A stretch of DNA of 9,003 bases from an uncultured Clostridia bacterium (GCA_904420265.1 CAJFUU010000204.1:1-9003); one strand, 5' to 3'. Shown: positions 1 to 5,707, counted from the stretch's first letter. The notes: generated by a model from the letters alone, not told the origin. A program made the numbers and translations.

Positions 1-551
1 AGCGAGGGCAGGGGAGATATATAGCCGCAGTGATAGCCGTTTGTGACATCGGCAAAGCGCAGGTACTTGGCATGCGCCTCGATCACATGCTGGCCGCTCC
101 ACAGGGCCACGCCGGAGGCGTTGGAATTGGTGACGGCCATGGGGTATTCGTCGTCGTCAAAAAAGATCAAATAATCCAAATGGCGGCGCATGGCCTCGTA
201 AAGAACAATATTGCGCTGGGCGGCGTAACCGTTGCCAAAGAGAAGGTGGGCTTCCTCCGCCGGGGCCACGCCGCGCTTTACAAGCGCTTCCGCCCCGGCG
301 CGCACGTCCTCCGGCGAGAAAAAGGCCACGTCGTCAAACCAGCGCCTGACGCGCGGCTCCATTTCCTCATAATCCGCCCGCGTCGTGCCCGCGTAGGCGG
401 GGTCGAAGGCCGCCAGAAGGTGCAGGCTCACCCGCCCGGGCGCCACAAAGCCCGATTCCTCCAAGTGATATACATACGAGCGCAGGACGTTTTGAAAGCT
501 TTTGCGTCCGGTGGCAAAGCCGATGCCGACGTGGATACAGTTTTCGTTCAA
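1..551 (-). CDS. Putative glycosyltransferase-like protein, 3' end outside window
   Basis: The visible part is 183 residues; the C-terminus lies beyond the left edge. The start is a TTG at 549-551, chosen because a perfect AAGGAGG (560-566, minus strand) sits 8 nt upstream; no ATG fits as well. Residues 7-16 (HVGIGFATGR) and 23-30 (LRSYVYHL) form the N-terminal part. Residues 129-140 (IFFDDDEYPMAV) resemble the hydrophobic strand plus acidic DxD motif with which GT-A fold glycosyltransferases bind a metal and nucleotide sugar. Residues 172-181 (GYHCGYISPL) look like a second conserved patch. From memory, similar Clostridia proteins carry the same DDDEYP and GYHCGYISP patches and are annotated as hypothetical or glycosyltransferase-like. 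The donor and acceptor cannot be read from this part. There is no signal peptide or membrane segment in the visible region. The frame is open throughout and codon use looks like the other genes. Coding is nearly certain; the enzyme class is an inference. Confidence 0.75.
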   Translation of the reverse strand, partial: MNENCIHVGIGFATGRKSFQNVLRSYVYHLEESGFVAPGRVSLHLLAAFDPAYAGTTRADYEEMEPRVRRWFDDVAFFSPEDVRAGAEALVKRGVAPAEEAHLLFGNGYAAQRNIVLYEAMRRHLDYLIFFDDDEYPMAVTNSNASGVALWSGQHVIEAHAKYLRFADVTNGYHCGYISPLPS

Positions 552-871
552 GCGGCGTTCCTCCTTCGGGATGGTGTGTGCATAAGTATATCGCACTTTC
601 GTGGCAAAACCGAGGCGTTTTTGCGGCGGCCGCCAATGCGGAAATGCGCATGTGCGTTGTCCTTTGACCGGACATTGCAAGCGCAGGGCTTTCACTGCCT
701 CCAGCGCTTTGCCCGCCCCGGCAAGGCGTCCGCCCACAGCGCCGCAAGGCAAAGGAGGATGCCCCCAAATCATCGAGGCTTTCCCGCGCGCGGAGATGCA
801 AGTTTTTCACATTCAGGCATTTCCATATCGTGGTTTAAGGCGCTTCGGCGCGCAGAACTGTAGACTTTCCC
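552..871. other. Gene-free leader region left of the tandem array
   Basis: Apart from the ribosome binding site and possible -10 of the leftmost gene, nothing is supported here. Open frames crossing it lack ribosome binding sites, show no recognisable motif, and run into the repeat array. It is the upstream flank of the minus-strand gene at 1-551. Confidence 0.6.
560..590 (-). promoter_or_regulatory. Shine-Dalgarno and possible -10 box of the glycosyltransferase-like gene
   Basis: Read on the minus strand, AAGGAGG at 560-566 lies 8 nt before the TTG start and decides that start. TATACT at 585-590 could be a -10 box, but no convincing -35 lies 16-18 bp further upstream, so the promoter call is weak while the ribosome binding site is firm. 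Confidence 0.5.
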
Positions 872-1167
872 TTCATGGCACTTTTCAGGCCGCCCAAAGG
901 CGCTCTGACACGCCAAGCAACAAATCTCCGCCATGTGCTGTATTGGTGCCGAACAAAAGTGTTCCGACGTACGAGCCCGCAAACCTCCCGCCATATGCTT
1001 TTTGGTGCCGCCCAAAGGCGTTCCGATGCGCGAGTCCGCAAACCTCCGCCATGTGCTTTATTGGTGCCGAACAAAAGTGTTCCAGCGCACGAGCCCGCAA
1101 ACCTCCCTTCATGGCACTTTTCGAAGCCCAATCAAAGGTATCTCCACCCGCAGGGGGGAACGGCCGT
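872..1167. repeat. Tandem array of alternating 58- and 60-bp units (118-bp higher-order period)
   Basis: Five units start at 872, 930, 990, 1048 and 1108, giving spacings of 58, 60, 58 and 60 bp. Units 2 and 4 (type A, 60 bp) differ at 4 of 60 positions. They carry GAACA-AAAG-TGTTC, a 5-bp inverted repeat (951-964 and 1069-1082). Units 1 and 3 (type B, 58 bp) carry CGCC-CAAA-GGCG at the same place (891-902 and 1009-1020). Units 1 and 5 share their first 15 bases and lie 236 bp apart, twice 118. Most units end in a relative of CCCGCAAACCTCC, which reads GGAGGTTTGCGGG on the minus strand. Unit 5 decays after its first third. Neither 58 nor 118 is a multiple of three, so the repeats shift frame and cannot be a repetitive protein. 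The array lies wholly between genes. Function unknown. Confidence 0.85.
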
Positions 1168-1225
1168 ACAGAAGTTGGCTATAGCCAAACCGAGGCAGGT
1201 ATCTCCGCCCGCAGGAGGGAACGGC
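1136..1225. repeat. 29-bp direct repeat pair, offset 61 bp
   Basis: Bases 1136-1164 and 1197-1225 match except at two positions, both transitions (A/G and G/A). The core reads AGGTATCTCC, a variable base, CCCGCAGG, a variable base, GGGAACGGC. The offset of 61 bp is close to the unit length of the array just upstream, and the first copy lies inside array unit 5. The pair probably continues that periodicity in a diverged form. No coding function is supported. Confidence 0.8.
1175..1188. repeat. Perfect 14-bp palindrome
   Basis: TTGGCTATAGCCAA is fully self-complementary and lies between the two copies of the 29-bp direct repeat. It could be a protein-binding site or part of the repeat's own structure. 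There is no adjacent promoter or gene to give it a role. Confidence 0.6.
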
Positions 1226-1490
1226 TCGATCGGAATGGGACAGCCGGCCAAGGCGTTTGCGCCTGGGGCTGCGCGCAAGCCCTGGTCTATACCATTTGGG
1301 TTCTGTGGGAAGCCTTCGCGCAAAGACGCAAGCGTCCGGCCGCATGCCATCAGGTGACCGATGCCACGCCTACGGCACGCAAGCGCATGCGGCCCGGCTG
1401 GGCATAGCGGCGACCATCCGGCGCAAATTCCGGATTGCCTATGCGTTTCCGGAGCAGGAAGGAATCGCGGAATACGTCCCAAAACCAAAC
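1226..1490. other. Gene-free stretch with a two-part inverted repeat
   Basis: No gene is supported. The only structure seen is at 1402-1444. GCATAG (1402-1407) pairs with CTATGC (1439-1444) on the outside. ATCCGG (1416-1421) pairs with CCGGAT (1430-1435) inside, around an 8-base loop, with an asymmetric internal loop between the two stems. There is no U-tract, so it is not a terminator. Confidence 0.45.
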
Positions 1491-1527
1491 AGGCGCTTGC
1501 AATGCCTTCAGGCTGCAAGCGCCTTTT
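1491..1527. terminator. Long hairpin, possible bidirectional terminator
   Basis: AGGCGCTTGCA (1491-1501) pairs perfectly with TGCAAGCGCCT (1514-1524). A further GCC/GGC pairing closes a TTCA tetraloop. On the plus strand TTTT (1524-1527) begins at the last stem base. On the minus strand the hairpin is followed by GTTTGGTTTTGGG. The minus-strand thioesterase gene ends about 210 nt to the right, so this is the best candidate to end its transcript. The distance and imperfect U-tract keep the call modest; the hairpin itself is firm. Confidence 0.45.
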
Positions 1528-1736
1528 CCAGAGCGGAATCGCGCCGGTATGGCCCTTGTGGTCGCAAACTCCGCCTACGGGGAAATCCTTACATTTCAGG
1601 CCGCCGCAGAGCCCGTTTGCAATAGCCACAGGATGCTTTCGGCGTTGGCGGCGGATTTTCCGAACAGGCCCGGGGCGCTTCGCCCTTCCCGGCATGGCGG
1701 GAAACACATTCCATTTTACGGCCTTTGCGCCGCGCC
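1528..1736. other. Gene-free region downstream of the thioesterase
   Basis: This would be the 3' untranslated region of the minus-strand thioesterase transcript. A small GGGCG-CTT-CGCCC inverted repeat lies at 1673-1685 without a U-tract. The word TTTCAGGCCGC at 1594-1604 also occurs at 883-893 and 5461-5471, all in non-coding DNA. No gene is supported. Confidence 0.5.
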
Positions 1737-2213
1737 TCAGGCGCCGTCATGGCGGCGCTGATTGCGCAAGAGCCTGCGCCGCTCGCCGTCGGCCCACTCG
1801 GCGCGTTCCTCTTCCGTTTCAATTTCGAGCCCCGGCACCTGGGTGGGATTGCCGTTTTCATCCAGCGCCACCAGCACCAAATAGGCGCGGTTGACCGGGT
1901 CGCGGCGGCCGTCCAGGCGCTCCACAAAGGTGTCCACCCGCACTTCCATACTGGTGCGGCCCACATACGTCACCCGCGCCGCCAACACCACCGTTTCGTC
2001 CAGGTTGGCGGCGTTGAGAAAGGAAAGTTCGTCTACGGAAGCCGTGGTCACAGGCCGTCCGGAGTGCCGCCGCGCCGCCACGGCCGCCACCACGTCGATC
2101 CAAGCCATAAGTTGGCCGCCAAAGAGCCGCTGCGCGCCGTTGACATGTTGCGGCATAATGATCTGCACCTGCTCGGTATAGGAATCCCGCGCCCGGCGCA
2201 TGGGTCTGTCCAT
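1737..2213 (-). CDS. Acyl-CoA thioesterase, hotdog fold (YciA/YkhA type)
   Basis: 158 residues. It is a cytosolic hotdog-domain enzyme of the family that hydrolyses acyl-CoA thioesters to free acid and CoA. Residues 20-40 (MPQHVNGAQRLFGGQLMAWID) match the family pattern around the central helix: Asn25, the FGG turn at 31-33 and Asp40, the likely catalytic acid. Residues 55-95 (from VTTASVDELSF to MEVRVD) form the central strands, with the usual T-A-S-V-D and F-L-N-A segments, followed by VTYVGRTSM at 81-89. The C-terminus is charged (Glu/Arg rich). Length is normal for a single-domain member. The ATG start has GAGGTGA 6 nt upstream. It stands alone: the amidase gene upstream on the same strand is 402 bp away. 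Substrate chain length cannot be told from sequence. Family assignment is strong. Confidence 0.9.
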   Translation of the reverse strand: MDRPMRRARDSYTEQVQIIMPQHVNGAQRLFGGQLMAWIDVVAAVAARRHSGRPVTTASVDELSFLNAANLDETVVLAARVTYVGRTSMEVRVDTFVERLDGRRDPVNRAYLVLVALDENGNPTQVPGLEIETEEERAEWADGERRRLLRNQRRHDGA

Positions 2214-2615
2214 AAAAAGTCACCTCATTTTCTGCAAAGCGCCGCATCAGCCCGGCAGCGGGGCGCTGTCGCAACGGCGGTACGCCTCCGGCGCGGAAAA
2301 GAACCAATCACGCGCCTCTGCCGGATAATCCCACGCGGCCTCCGGAATGCGCGCGCCTCTTTTCCCGGCCGGGCGACGCCGTGGCAGCGCTATCCTCCGA
2401 ACGCCAGGGAACAAATCCGGCGCAAAGCCCTTTCCACATCGCGAAGGTCCGGCCGAAAACGGCGCCGCCGGCATGCGCTCAATCGCGCCCGGCAGGGAGC
2501 GTCGCTTTTGTCCGGCAGTAGCGGCGGACGCATGCGCCCAAAACCAGGCCGCCGCAATGTTCCCGCCCGGAGCAAGCGCGCTTTTGCACGATTTCAGGGA
2601 TGCGCAGTTTTCCGC
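2214..2615. other. 400-bp gap between amidase and thioesterase, no gene supported
   Basis: GC-rich sequence with many short inverted CCGGC/GCCGG words but no long hairpin followed by a U-tract. An open minus-strand frame at 2247-2474 (75 codons) has no ribosome binding site and an Arg/Pro/Ala-rich translation typical of chance frames in GC-rich DNA. The thioesterase promoter should lie near 2214-2300, but no clear -35/-10 pair was found. The ribosome binding site GAGGTGA directly precedes the ATG at 2213. Confidence 0.5.
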
Positions 2616-3686
2616 TCAGCGGCCCATATAGGCGCAAACGCCCTCGACCATGCCCTCCACGAGCTGATCCTGATAGGCGGGGTCGTTGAGTTTATGATCC
2701 TCTTCCTCGTTGGTCATAAAGCCCATTTCCACCAGAATGCTGGGCACTTCCGACCAGTTCAGGCCCGTATAGGTATCGCGGCGGAAGATGCCGTCGCTTT
2801 CCGCGCCCGTGGCCTCGACCATGGCGGGCAAGAGCGCCTCGGCCGCGCGCAGGCACTCGTCGGCGTTGGTTCCGGTGGCGCGAATATACAGGCCGATGCC
2901 CTGCGCGCTTTCGTTGGTGGAGCCGTTGCAATGGATGCGCAAAACCAGATCCACGCCCAATTCGTTCATCATGATGGCGCGCTCCTGGTTGGAGATATCC
3001 ACATCGGCGGTTTCGCGGGTCATATACACTTCGCAGCCCAATGCTTCCAGCGCGTCGCGCAACTTGAGGGACACCGCAAGGTTGACCTCATGCTCGGGCA
3101 CGCCGGTGAAGCGGCCGTAGGTGCCGGTGGAAACCTTGGCCTTGGTTTCAGAACTGCCGGGGGCGACGGCCTCTTGCTCGCTGTTGCCCTGGGCCTGATG
3201 GCCGGGGTCGATGCCGATGCGCACGCCGGTCAGGCGTCCGGGCTCGCGCGTGGCCAGAGGCGGCACGGTGGGCATGTCCGCAGGCAGGGAGGCGAAGATG
3301 TCTTCCGGCGCGGCGGACGCGCCCGGCGTGGCGGAGGCCTCCGCTGCGGCTGACGCCGTGGGGGTAAGCGCGATTCCCGGCGTGGGCGTGGGATAAGGCG
3401 TTTGCGTGGGCGAGGCTTCAGACGCCTGCGTGGGCGCTTCCGTCGCGGACGGGGATGCCTGCGGGCGGGCGGGCGCGGGTTCGGCCTGCGGGGTTTCCGC
3501 AGGCGCCTCCGTGGCCAGGGGGCGCTCCGTGGGCAGGGCGGTAGAGGCGGGCGTCTGCGCGCCGCTCGCCGCCGAAGGGGTTGGCAGGGGAGCCAGGGGC
3601 ACCGCCGTAGACGCAGCCAGCGCCATGCCGCCCATCAGCGCCGCGCAGAACAGGGCGGCCAAAATCCATTTGCACATGCGCGTCAT
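2616..3686 (-). CDS. Secreted N-acetylmuramoyl-L-alanine amidase (Amidase_3)
   Basis: 356 residues. The enzyme cuts the amide bond between MurNAc and L-Ala of peptidoglycan, a zinc-dependent step in wall turnover, division or spore processes. Residues 1-24 form a signal peptide: basic start (MTRMCKW), hydrophobic core and an A-L-A-A exit. Residues 25-150 are a low-complexity Pro/Ala/Thr/Ser linker. The catalytic domain runs from 153 to 356: IGIDPGHQ (zinc His163), EHEVNL (zinc Glu198), LRIHCNG (zinc His252) and ILVEMGFMTN (catalytic Glu320). All expected ligands are present. The SSETKAKVSTGTYG loop at 178-191 is typical of clostridial members. No wall-binding repeat is visible; the linker may span the wall instead. 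Its ATG overlaps the stop of the TetR gene by 4 bp (ATGA), with GGAGG 10 nt upstream inside that gene, so translation is probably coupled. Family certain; exact physiological role unknown. Confidence 0.95.
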   Translation of the reverse strand: MTRMCKWILAALFCAALMGGMALAASTAVPLAPLPTPSAASGAQTPASTALPTERPLATEAPAETPQAEPAPARPQASPSATEAPTQASEASPTQTPYPTPTPGIALTPTASAAAEASATPGASAAPEDIFASLPADMPTVPPLATREPGRLTGVRIGIDPGHQAQGNSEQEAVAPGSSETKAKVSTGTYGRFTGVPEHEVNLAVSLKLRDALEALGCEVYMTRETADVDISNQERAIMMNELGVDLVLRIHCNGSTNESAQGIGLYIRATGTNADECLRAAEALLPAMVEATGAESDGIFRRDTYTGLNWSEVPSILVEMGFMTNEEEDHKLNDPAYQDQLVEGMVEGVCAYMGR

Positions 3687-4390
3687 GCGTTTTCGCCCTC
3701 CGTTTCTTCCAGCCCAGGCAGCAGCGCGCGGCAGACCTTGAGCACGCGGTCCACGTCAAACAGACGAACCGAACCATAAGGGGCGTTGAGGATCAGTTCC
3801 ACGGTGTCGCGGTAGACGTTGAGCGTGTCGATAACCGCCACAACGCTTTCGGGCTTGCCTTCGCCATCTACCAGCAGGCGCGCGGCTTCATCCTCCACGT
3901 CGTGCGCCAACAGCAGAAGCAGCCTGCCGATGCCGCCCGCCTGGCGGGTATAGAACACGCCGTCGCGCAAACCCTGGGCGATGATTTCGTCCATCAGCGG
4001 CCCGAGGTGATGAAGCGTCACTTCCCGAATGCTGCGCAAAAGCGCGGCGTCGCCGCCCCGGAAGCAGACATTGAGCACCATCAGCACAAATTCCGGCTGC
4101 TCGCGCTCAAACAGGTTCACCAGCGAAAACAGCCGGTTGAGTTTGTCCAGCGCCCCCAGCGAGGAGGCGCGCAACTCCCGCGCCGCCTGGGAAAATTTTT
4201 GTTCAGCCCGGCGGGCGCTGACGGCCTCCAGCACGGCCATTTTGGATTCAAAGTGGTGATAGAAGCCGCCTTTGGAAAGCCCCATCGCGTCCAGTATGTC
4301 CTGAACAGAGGTTTCTTCGTAACCGCGCTCGAAAAACAGCGCTTCGGCGGTATCGAGTATGGCCTGCCGGCGCAGATCGCCCTTTTTCAT
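3683..4390 (-). CDS. TetR/AcrR-family transcriptional regulator
   Basis: 235 residues. The N-terminal 50 residues are a typical TetR DNA-binding domain: RRQAILDTAEALFFERGYEE as helix 1 and turn, then TSVQDILDAMGLSKGGFYHHF (27-47) containing the helix-turn-helix. The rest is an all-helical ligand and dimer domain with no family-wide motif, so the effector is unknown. The frame is open back to 4450, but the start at 4390 is chosen because AAGGAGG lies 8 nt upstream and the promoter's -10 box covers part of the longer version. The gene is first in a two-gene unit with the amidase, sharing a 4-bp stop/start overlap. An imperfect palindrome over the -10 box would fit autorepression, as is common in this family, and would then control the amidase too. 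That link is inferred. Confidence 0.93.
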   Translation of the reverse strand: MKKGDLRRQAILDTAEALFFERGYEETSVQDILDAMGLSKGGFYHHFESKMAVLEAVSARRAEQKFSQAARELRASSLGALDKLNRLFSLVNLFEREQPEFVLMVLNVCFRGGDAALLRSIREVTLHHLGPLMDEIIAQGLRDGVFYTRQAGGIGRLLLLLAHDVEDEAARLLVDGEGKPESVVAVIDTLNVYRDTVELILNAPYGSVRLFDVDRVLKVCRALLPGLEETEGENA

Positions 4391-4403
4391 TGGTAAAACC
4401 TCC

Positions 4404-4429
4404 TTGTCCCTTTCATTATAACAGAACAA
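4404..4429. promoter_or_regulatory. Candidate operator for the TetR-family regulator
   Basis: TTGTCC at the left and GAACAA at the right form the outer arms of an imperfect 26-bp dyad centred on the -10 box. Seven of 13 positions are complementary: TTGT/ACAA, the next-but-one C/G, and TT/AA closer in. Size and position suit a TetR-type operator for autorepression, but the symmetry is weak and may be chance. Confidence 0.3.
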
Positions 4430-4444
4430 ACCGAAGTCCGTCAA
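4415..4444 (-). promoter_or_regulatory. Promoter of the TetR-amidase unit
   Basis: On the minus strand, -35 TTGACG (4439-4444) and -10 TATAAT (4415-4420) are separated by 18 bp. The -10 is preceded by TGT, forming an extended -10 (TGnTATAAT). Transcription should begin near 4408, some 18 nt before the regulator's ATG, leaving room for the AAGGAGG site. Confidence 0.85.
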
Positions 4445-4466
4445 CGGCAAAGGCGAAGAAAAAGCG

Positions 4467-4526
4467 GGCGCATCGCCATTTTTTGCGCGCTTGTGAGAAG
4501 AATGCGGCGCTGGCGCTTTCCGCCAG
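4467..4526. other. Two small inverted repeats between divergent promoters
   Basis: GGCG-CAT-CGCC (4467-4477) is followed on the plus strand by ATTTTTT and on the minus strand by CGCTTTTTC. It therefore looks like a short bidirectional terminator, although no transcript obviously enters it. CTGGCG-CTTTC-CGCCAG (4510-4526) is a perfect 6-bp inverted repeat ending 24 bp before the thiN -35 box and could be a binding site. Both stems are short. Confidence 0.35.
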
Positions 4527-4549
4527 AGGCCAAACAGGAATGCGCGGCC

Positions 4550-4578
4550 TTGACTTTCCCGGCCGGGGCTGGTATCAT
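4550..4578 (+). promoter_or_regulatory. thiN promoter
   Basis: TTGACT (4550-4555) and TATCAT (4573-4578) are separated by exactly 17 bp, close to the sigma-A consensus. The start point should be near 4585, giving a leader of only about 15 nt that is almost entirely the ribosome binding site GGAGGTG (4587-4593). No thiamine pyrophosphate riboswitch could fit in this leader. Confidence 0.8.
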
Positions 4579-4599
4579 AGCCGCGTGGAGGTGAGGCGC

Positions 4600-5235
4600 A
4601 TGCAAAGGCGCTGCTGGATTGTGGGCGCGGGCGACTGGTGCGCGCAGGGCTGGGCGCCGCGCGGGGGCGATCTTGTTATCGCCGCCGACGGCGGACAAGC
4701 CCCGCTTTTGCAGATTCACACCCTGCCGGATGTGGTGGTGGGCGACTTCGATTCCCTGCGGGAAGCGCCGCACGGGGGCGAAATTGTGCGCCTGCCCGCT
4801 GAAAAAGACGATACGGATATGGTGGCGGCGCTCAGGCTGGGGCTGGAACGCGGCTATCGGGATTTTCGCCTTTATGGAGCCGCCGGCGGCCGCATCGACC
4901 ATACCATTGCCAATTTGCAGGCGCTCAATTTTTTGGCCCGTCAGGGCGCGCGGGGCGTGCTGGTGGAGCGGCGCTATAACCTGATGTCGATTGTAAACGG
5001 CGAGGTGCGCTTTCGCGCCGAAAGCGCCGGCATGCTCTCGGTATTCGCCCAGTGCGGCGAAGCGCGGGGCGTGTATCTGGAGGGCCTGAAATATGAGCAG
5101 CACGGATTTACATTGCGCGACGATTATCCGATGGGCGTGAGCAATGAATTCACCGGAGCGCCCGCCCGCGTGGCCGTGCGCGAGGGCACGCTGCTGGTCG
5201 CCTGGGCGCACACGGCGTTTGCCGAAGGAATATAG
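4600..5235 (+). CDS. thiN: Thiamine pyrophosphokinase
   Basis: 211 residues, normal for the family. It transfers pyrophosphate from ATP to thiamine, making the cofactor thiamine pyrophosphate in the cytoplasm in one step. The N-terminal catalytic domain shows AADGG (28-32), VVVGDFDS (45-52, acidic metal and ATP site), KDDTDM (69-74) and GGRIDHTIANL (96-106). The C-terminal thiamine-binding beta domain starts near 125 and shows GLKY (162-165) and SNEF (181-184). All diagnostic motifs are present. The frame is open upstream to 4390, but the ATG at 4600 is chosen because GGAGGTG lies 6 nt upstream and the promoter at 4550-4578 lies inside the longer version. The gene stands alone. In many Bacillota thiN follows rpe and rsgA, which are not seen here. 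ThiN suggests use of salvaged free thiamine; no de novo pathway gene is nearby. Confidence 0.95.
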   Translation: MQRRCWIVGAGDWCAQGWAPRGGDLVIAADGGQAPLLQIHTLPDVVVGDFDSLREAPHGGEIVRLPAEKDDTDMVAALRLGLERGYRDFRLYGAAGGRIDHTIANLQALNFLARQGARGVLVERRYNLMSIVNGEVRFRAESAGMLSVFAQCGEARGVYLEGLKYEQHGFTLRDDYPMGVSNEFTGAPARVAVREGTLLVAWAHTAFAEGI

Positions 5236-5527
5236 GGGCGAGGGGAAGCCGTCGCCGCCGGGGACGGCTCGGCCGCCCAAAACGTTCCACGGCCTGTGCG
5301 GACGGGAACGTTCGCTTCCCGCCGCGCCTCGAATTTTGATTTGAGCGCTTTGCGCTTCCTGGCCCCGTCGCAATTTGCTTGCGCTTTTGGAAATTTCCGG
5401 CCGCAAATTGCGCAGGGTAGATATTTTTCCGGCAAAATGAAGTTGCCGGTGGATTTGATTTTTCAGGCCGCATGGCAATACTTTTTGACAGGCAAAAAGC
5501 CCTCCAGGAAGGAACAGGGTGTTGAAA
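5236..5527. other. Gene-free region after thiN with nested inverted repeats
   Basis: No gene is supported. CGCAATTTGC (5369-5378) pairs perfectly with GCAAATTGCG (5403-5412), enclosing the palindrome GGAAATTTCC. CCGGCAA (5429-5435) pairs with TTGCCGG (5443-5449) around a 7-base loop and is followed by TGGATTTGATTTTT, a loose plus-strand T-rich tail. CTTTTTG (5481-5487) pairs with CAAAAAG (5493-5499). Just after thiN, GCCGTC (5248-5253) pairs with GACGGC (5263-5268), but no U-tract follows. The A+T-rich patch at 5385-5490 contrasts with the GC-rich surroundings. Confidence 0.55.
5455..5482 (+). promoter_or_regulatory. Weak candidate promoter for a short transcript
   Basis: TTGATT (5455-5460) and AATACT (5477-5482) lie 16 bp apart, each matching the consensus at four of six positions. 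If used, transcription would start near 5489 and reach the intrinsic terminator at 5685-5707, giving an RNA of about 220 nt that contains the left 92-bp repeat. The boxes are weak and the call is speculative. Confidence 0.2.
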
Positions 5528-5619
5528 CAGCGGCAAGGCTGCTTTTCCGAGAAGCGTTGCCTGACGAAAGGGCTTCGGTTTTATGCGAAACCGTCGTCTT
5601 TTCGCCATGGGAAGCGCCG
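5528..5619 (+). repeat. 92-bp inverted repeat, left copy
   Basis: This copy matches the reverse complement of 6087-6178 without gaps at 74 of 92 positions. The best core is CTGACGAAAGGGC, and the inner edge ends CGCCATGGGAAGCGCCG. Of the 18 differences, 17 are transitions. Near its outer edge is a short hairpin followed by CTTTT, also kept in the other copy. It lies in non-coding DNA between the convergent thiN and ygiQ genes. Confidence 0.9.
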
Positions 5620-5684
5620 CTATCGGGTCCATATCCCCGATTTTATTGTTTTTCCGCGCTTGCCGCCATGGAAATGCTGCGCGC

Positions 5685-5707
5685 CCTTCCCCTGGGAAGG
5701 TTTTTTT
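5685..5707 (+). terminator. Intrinsic terminator
   Basis: CCTTCC (5685-5690), loop CCTG and GGAAGG (5695-5700) are followed directly by seven T residues (5701-5707). This is the clearest intrinsic terminator in the window. Its orientation fits the end of a plus-strand transcript, either thiN (stop codon about 450 nt upstream) or a separate short RNA from within the gap. Confidence 0.85.

Noticed and set aside
872..1225. CRISPR array
   Set aside because: The repeats abut directly with no unique spacers, have a 58-60 bp period, and no cas gene is present.
601..1407. Open plus-strand frames through the tandem array
   Set aside because: They lack ribosome binding sites, and the 58-bp units shift frame from copy to copy, so the repeats are not a protein repeat.
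1132..1707. Open minus-strand frame of 191 codons in the left gap
   Set aside because: No ribosome binding site or recognisable domain, and it overlaps the direct repeat, palindrome and long hairpin.
2247..2474. 75-codon minus-strand frame between amidase and thioesterase
   Set aside because: No ribosome binding site; composition is that expected of chance frames in this DNA.
1725..3353. Open plus-strand frame of 542 codons opposite the thioesterase and amidase
   Set aside because: It is a shadow of the two minus-strand genes and of the gap between them, with a low-complexity His/Arg/Gly-rich translation and no domain.
4390..4599. Longer N-terminal versions of both the TetR regulator and thiN
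   Set aside because: The extensions overlap the -10/-35 boxes of their own promoters and lack family similarity. The chosen starts have good ribosome binding sites.
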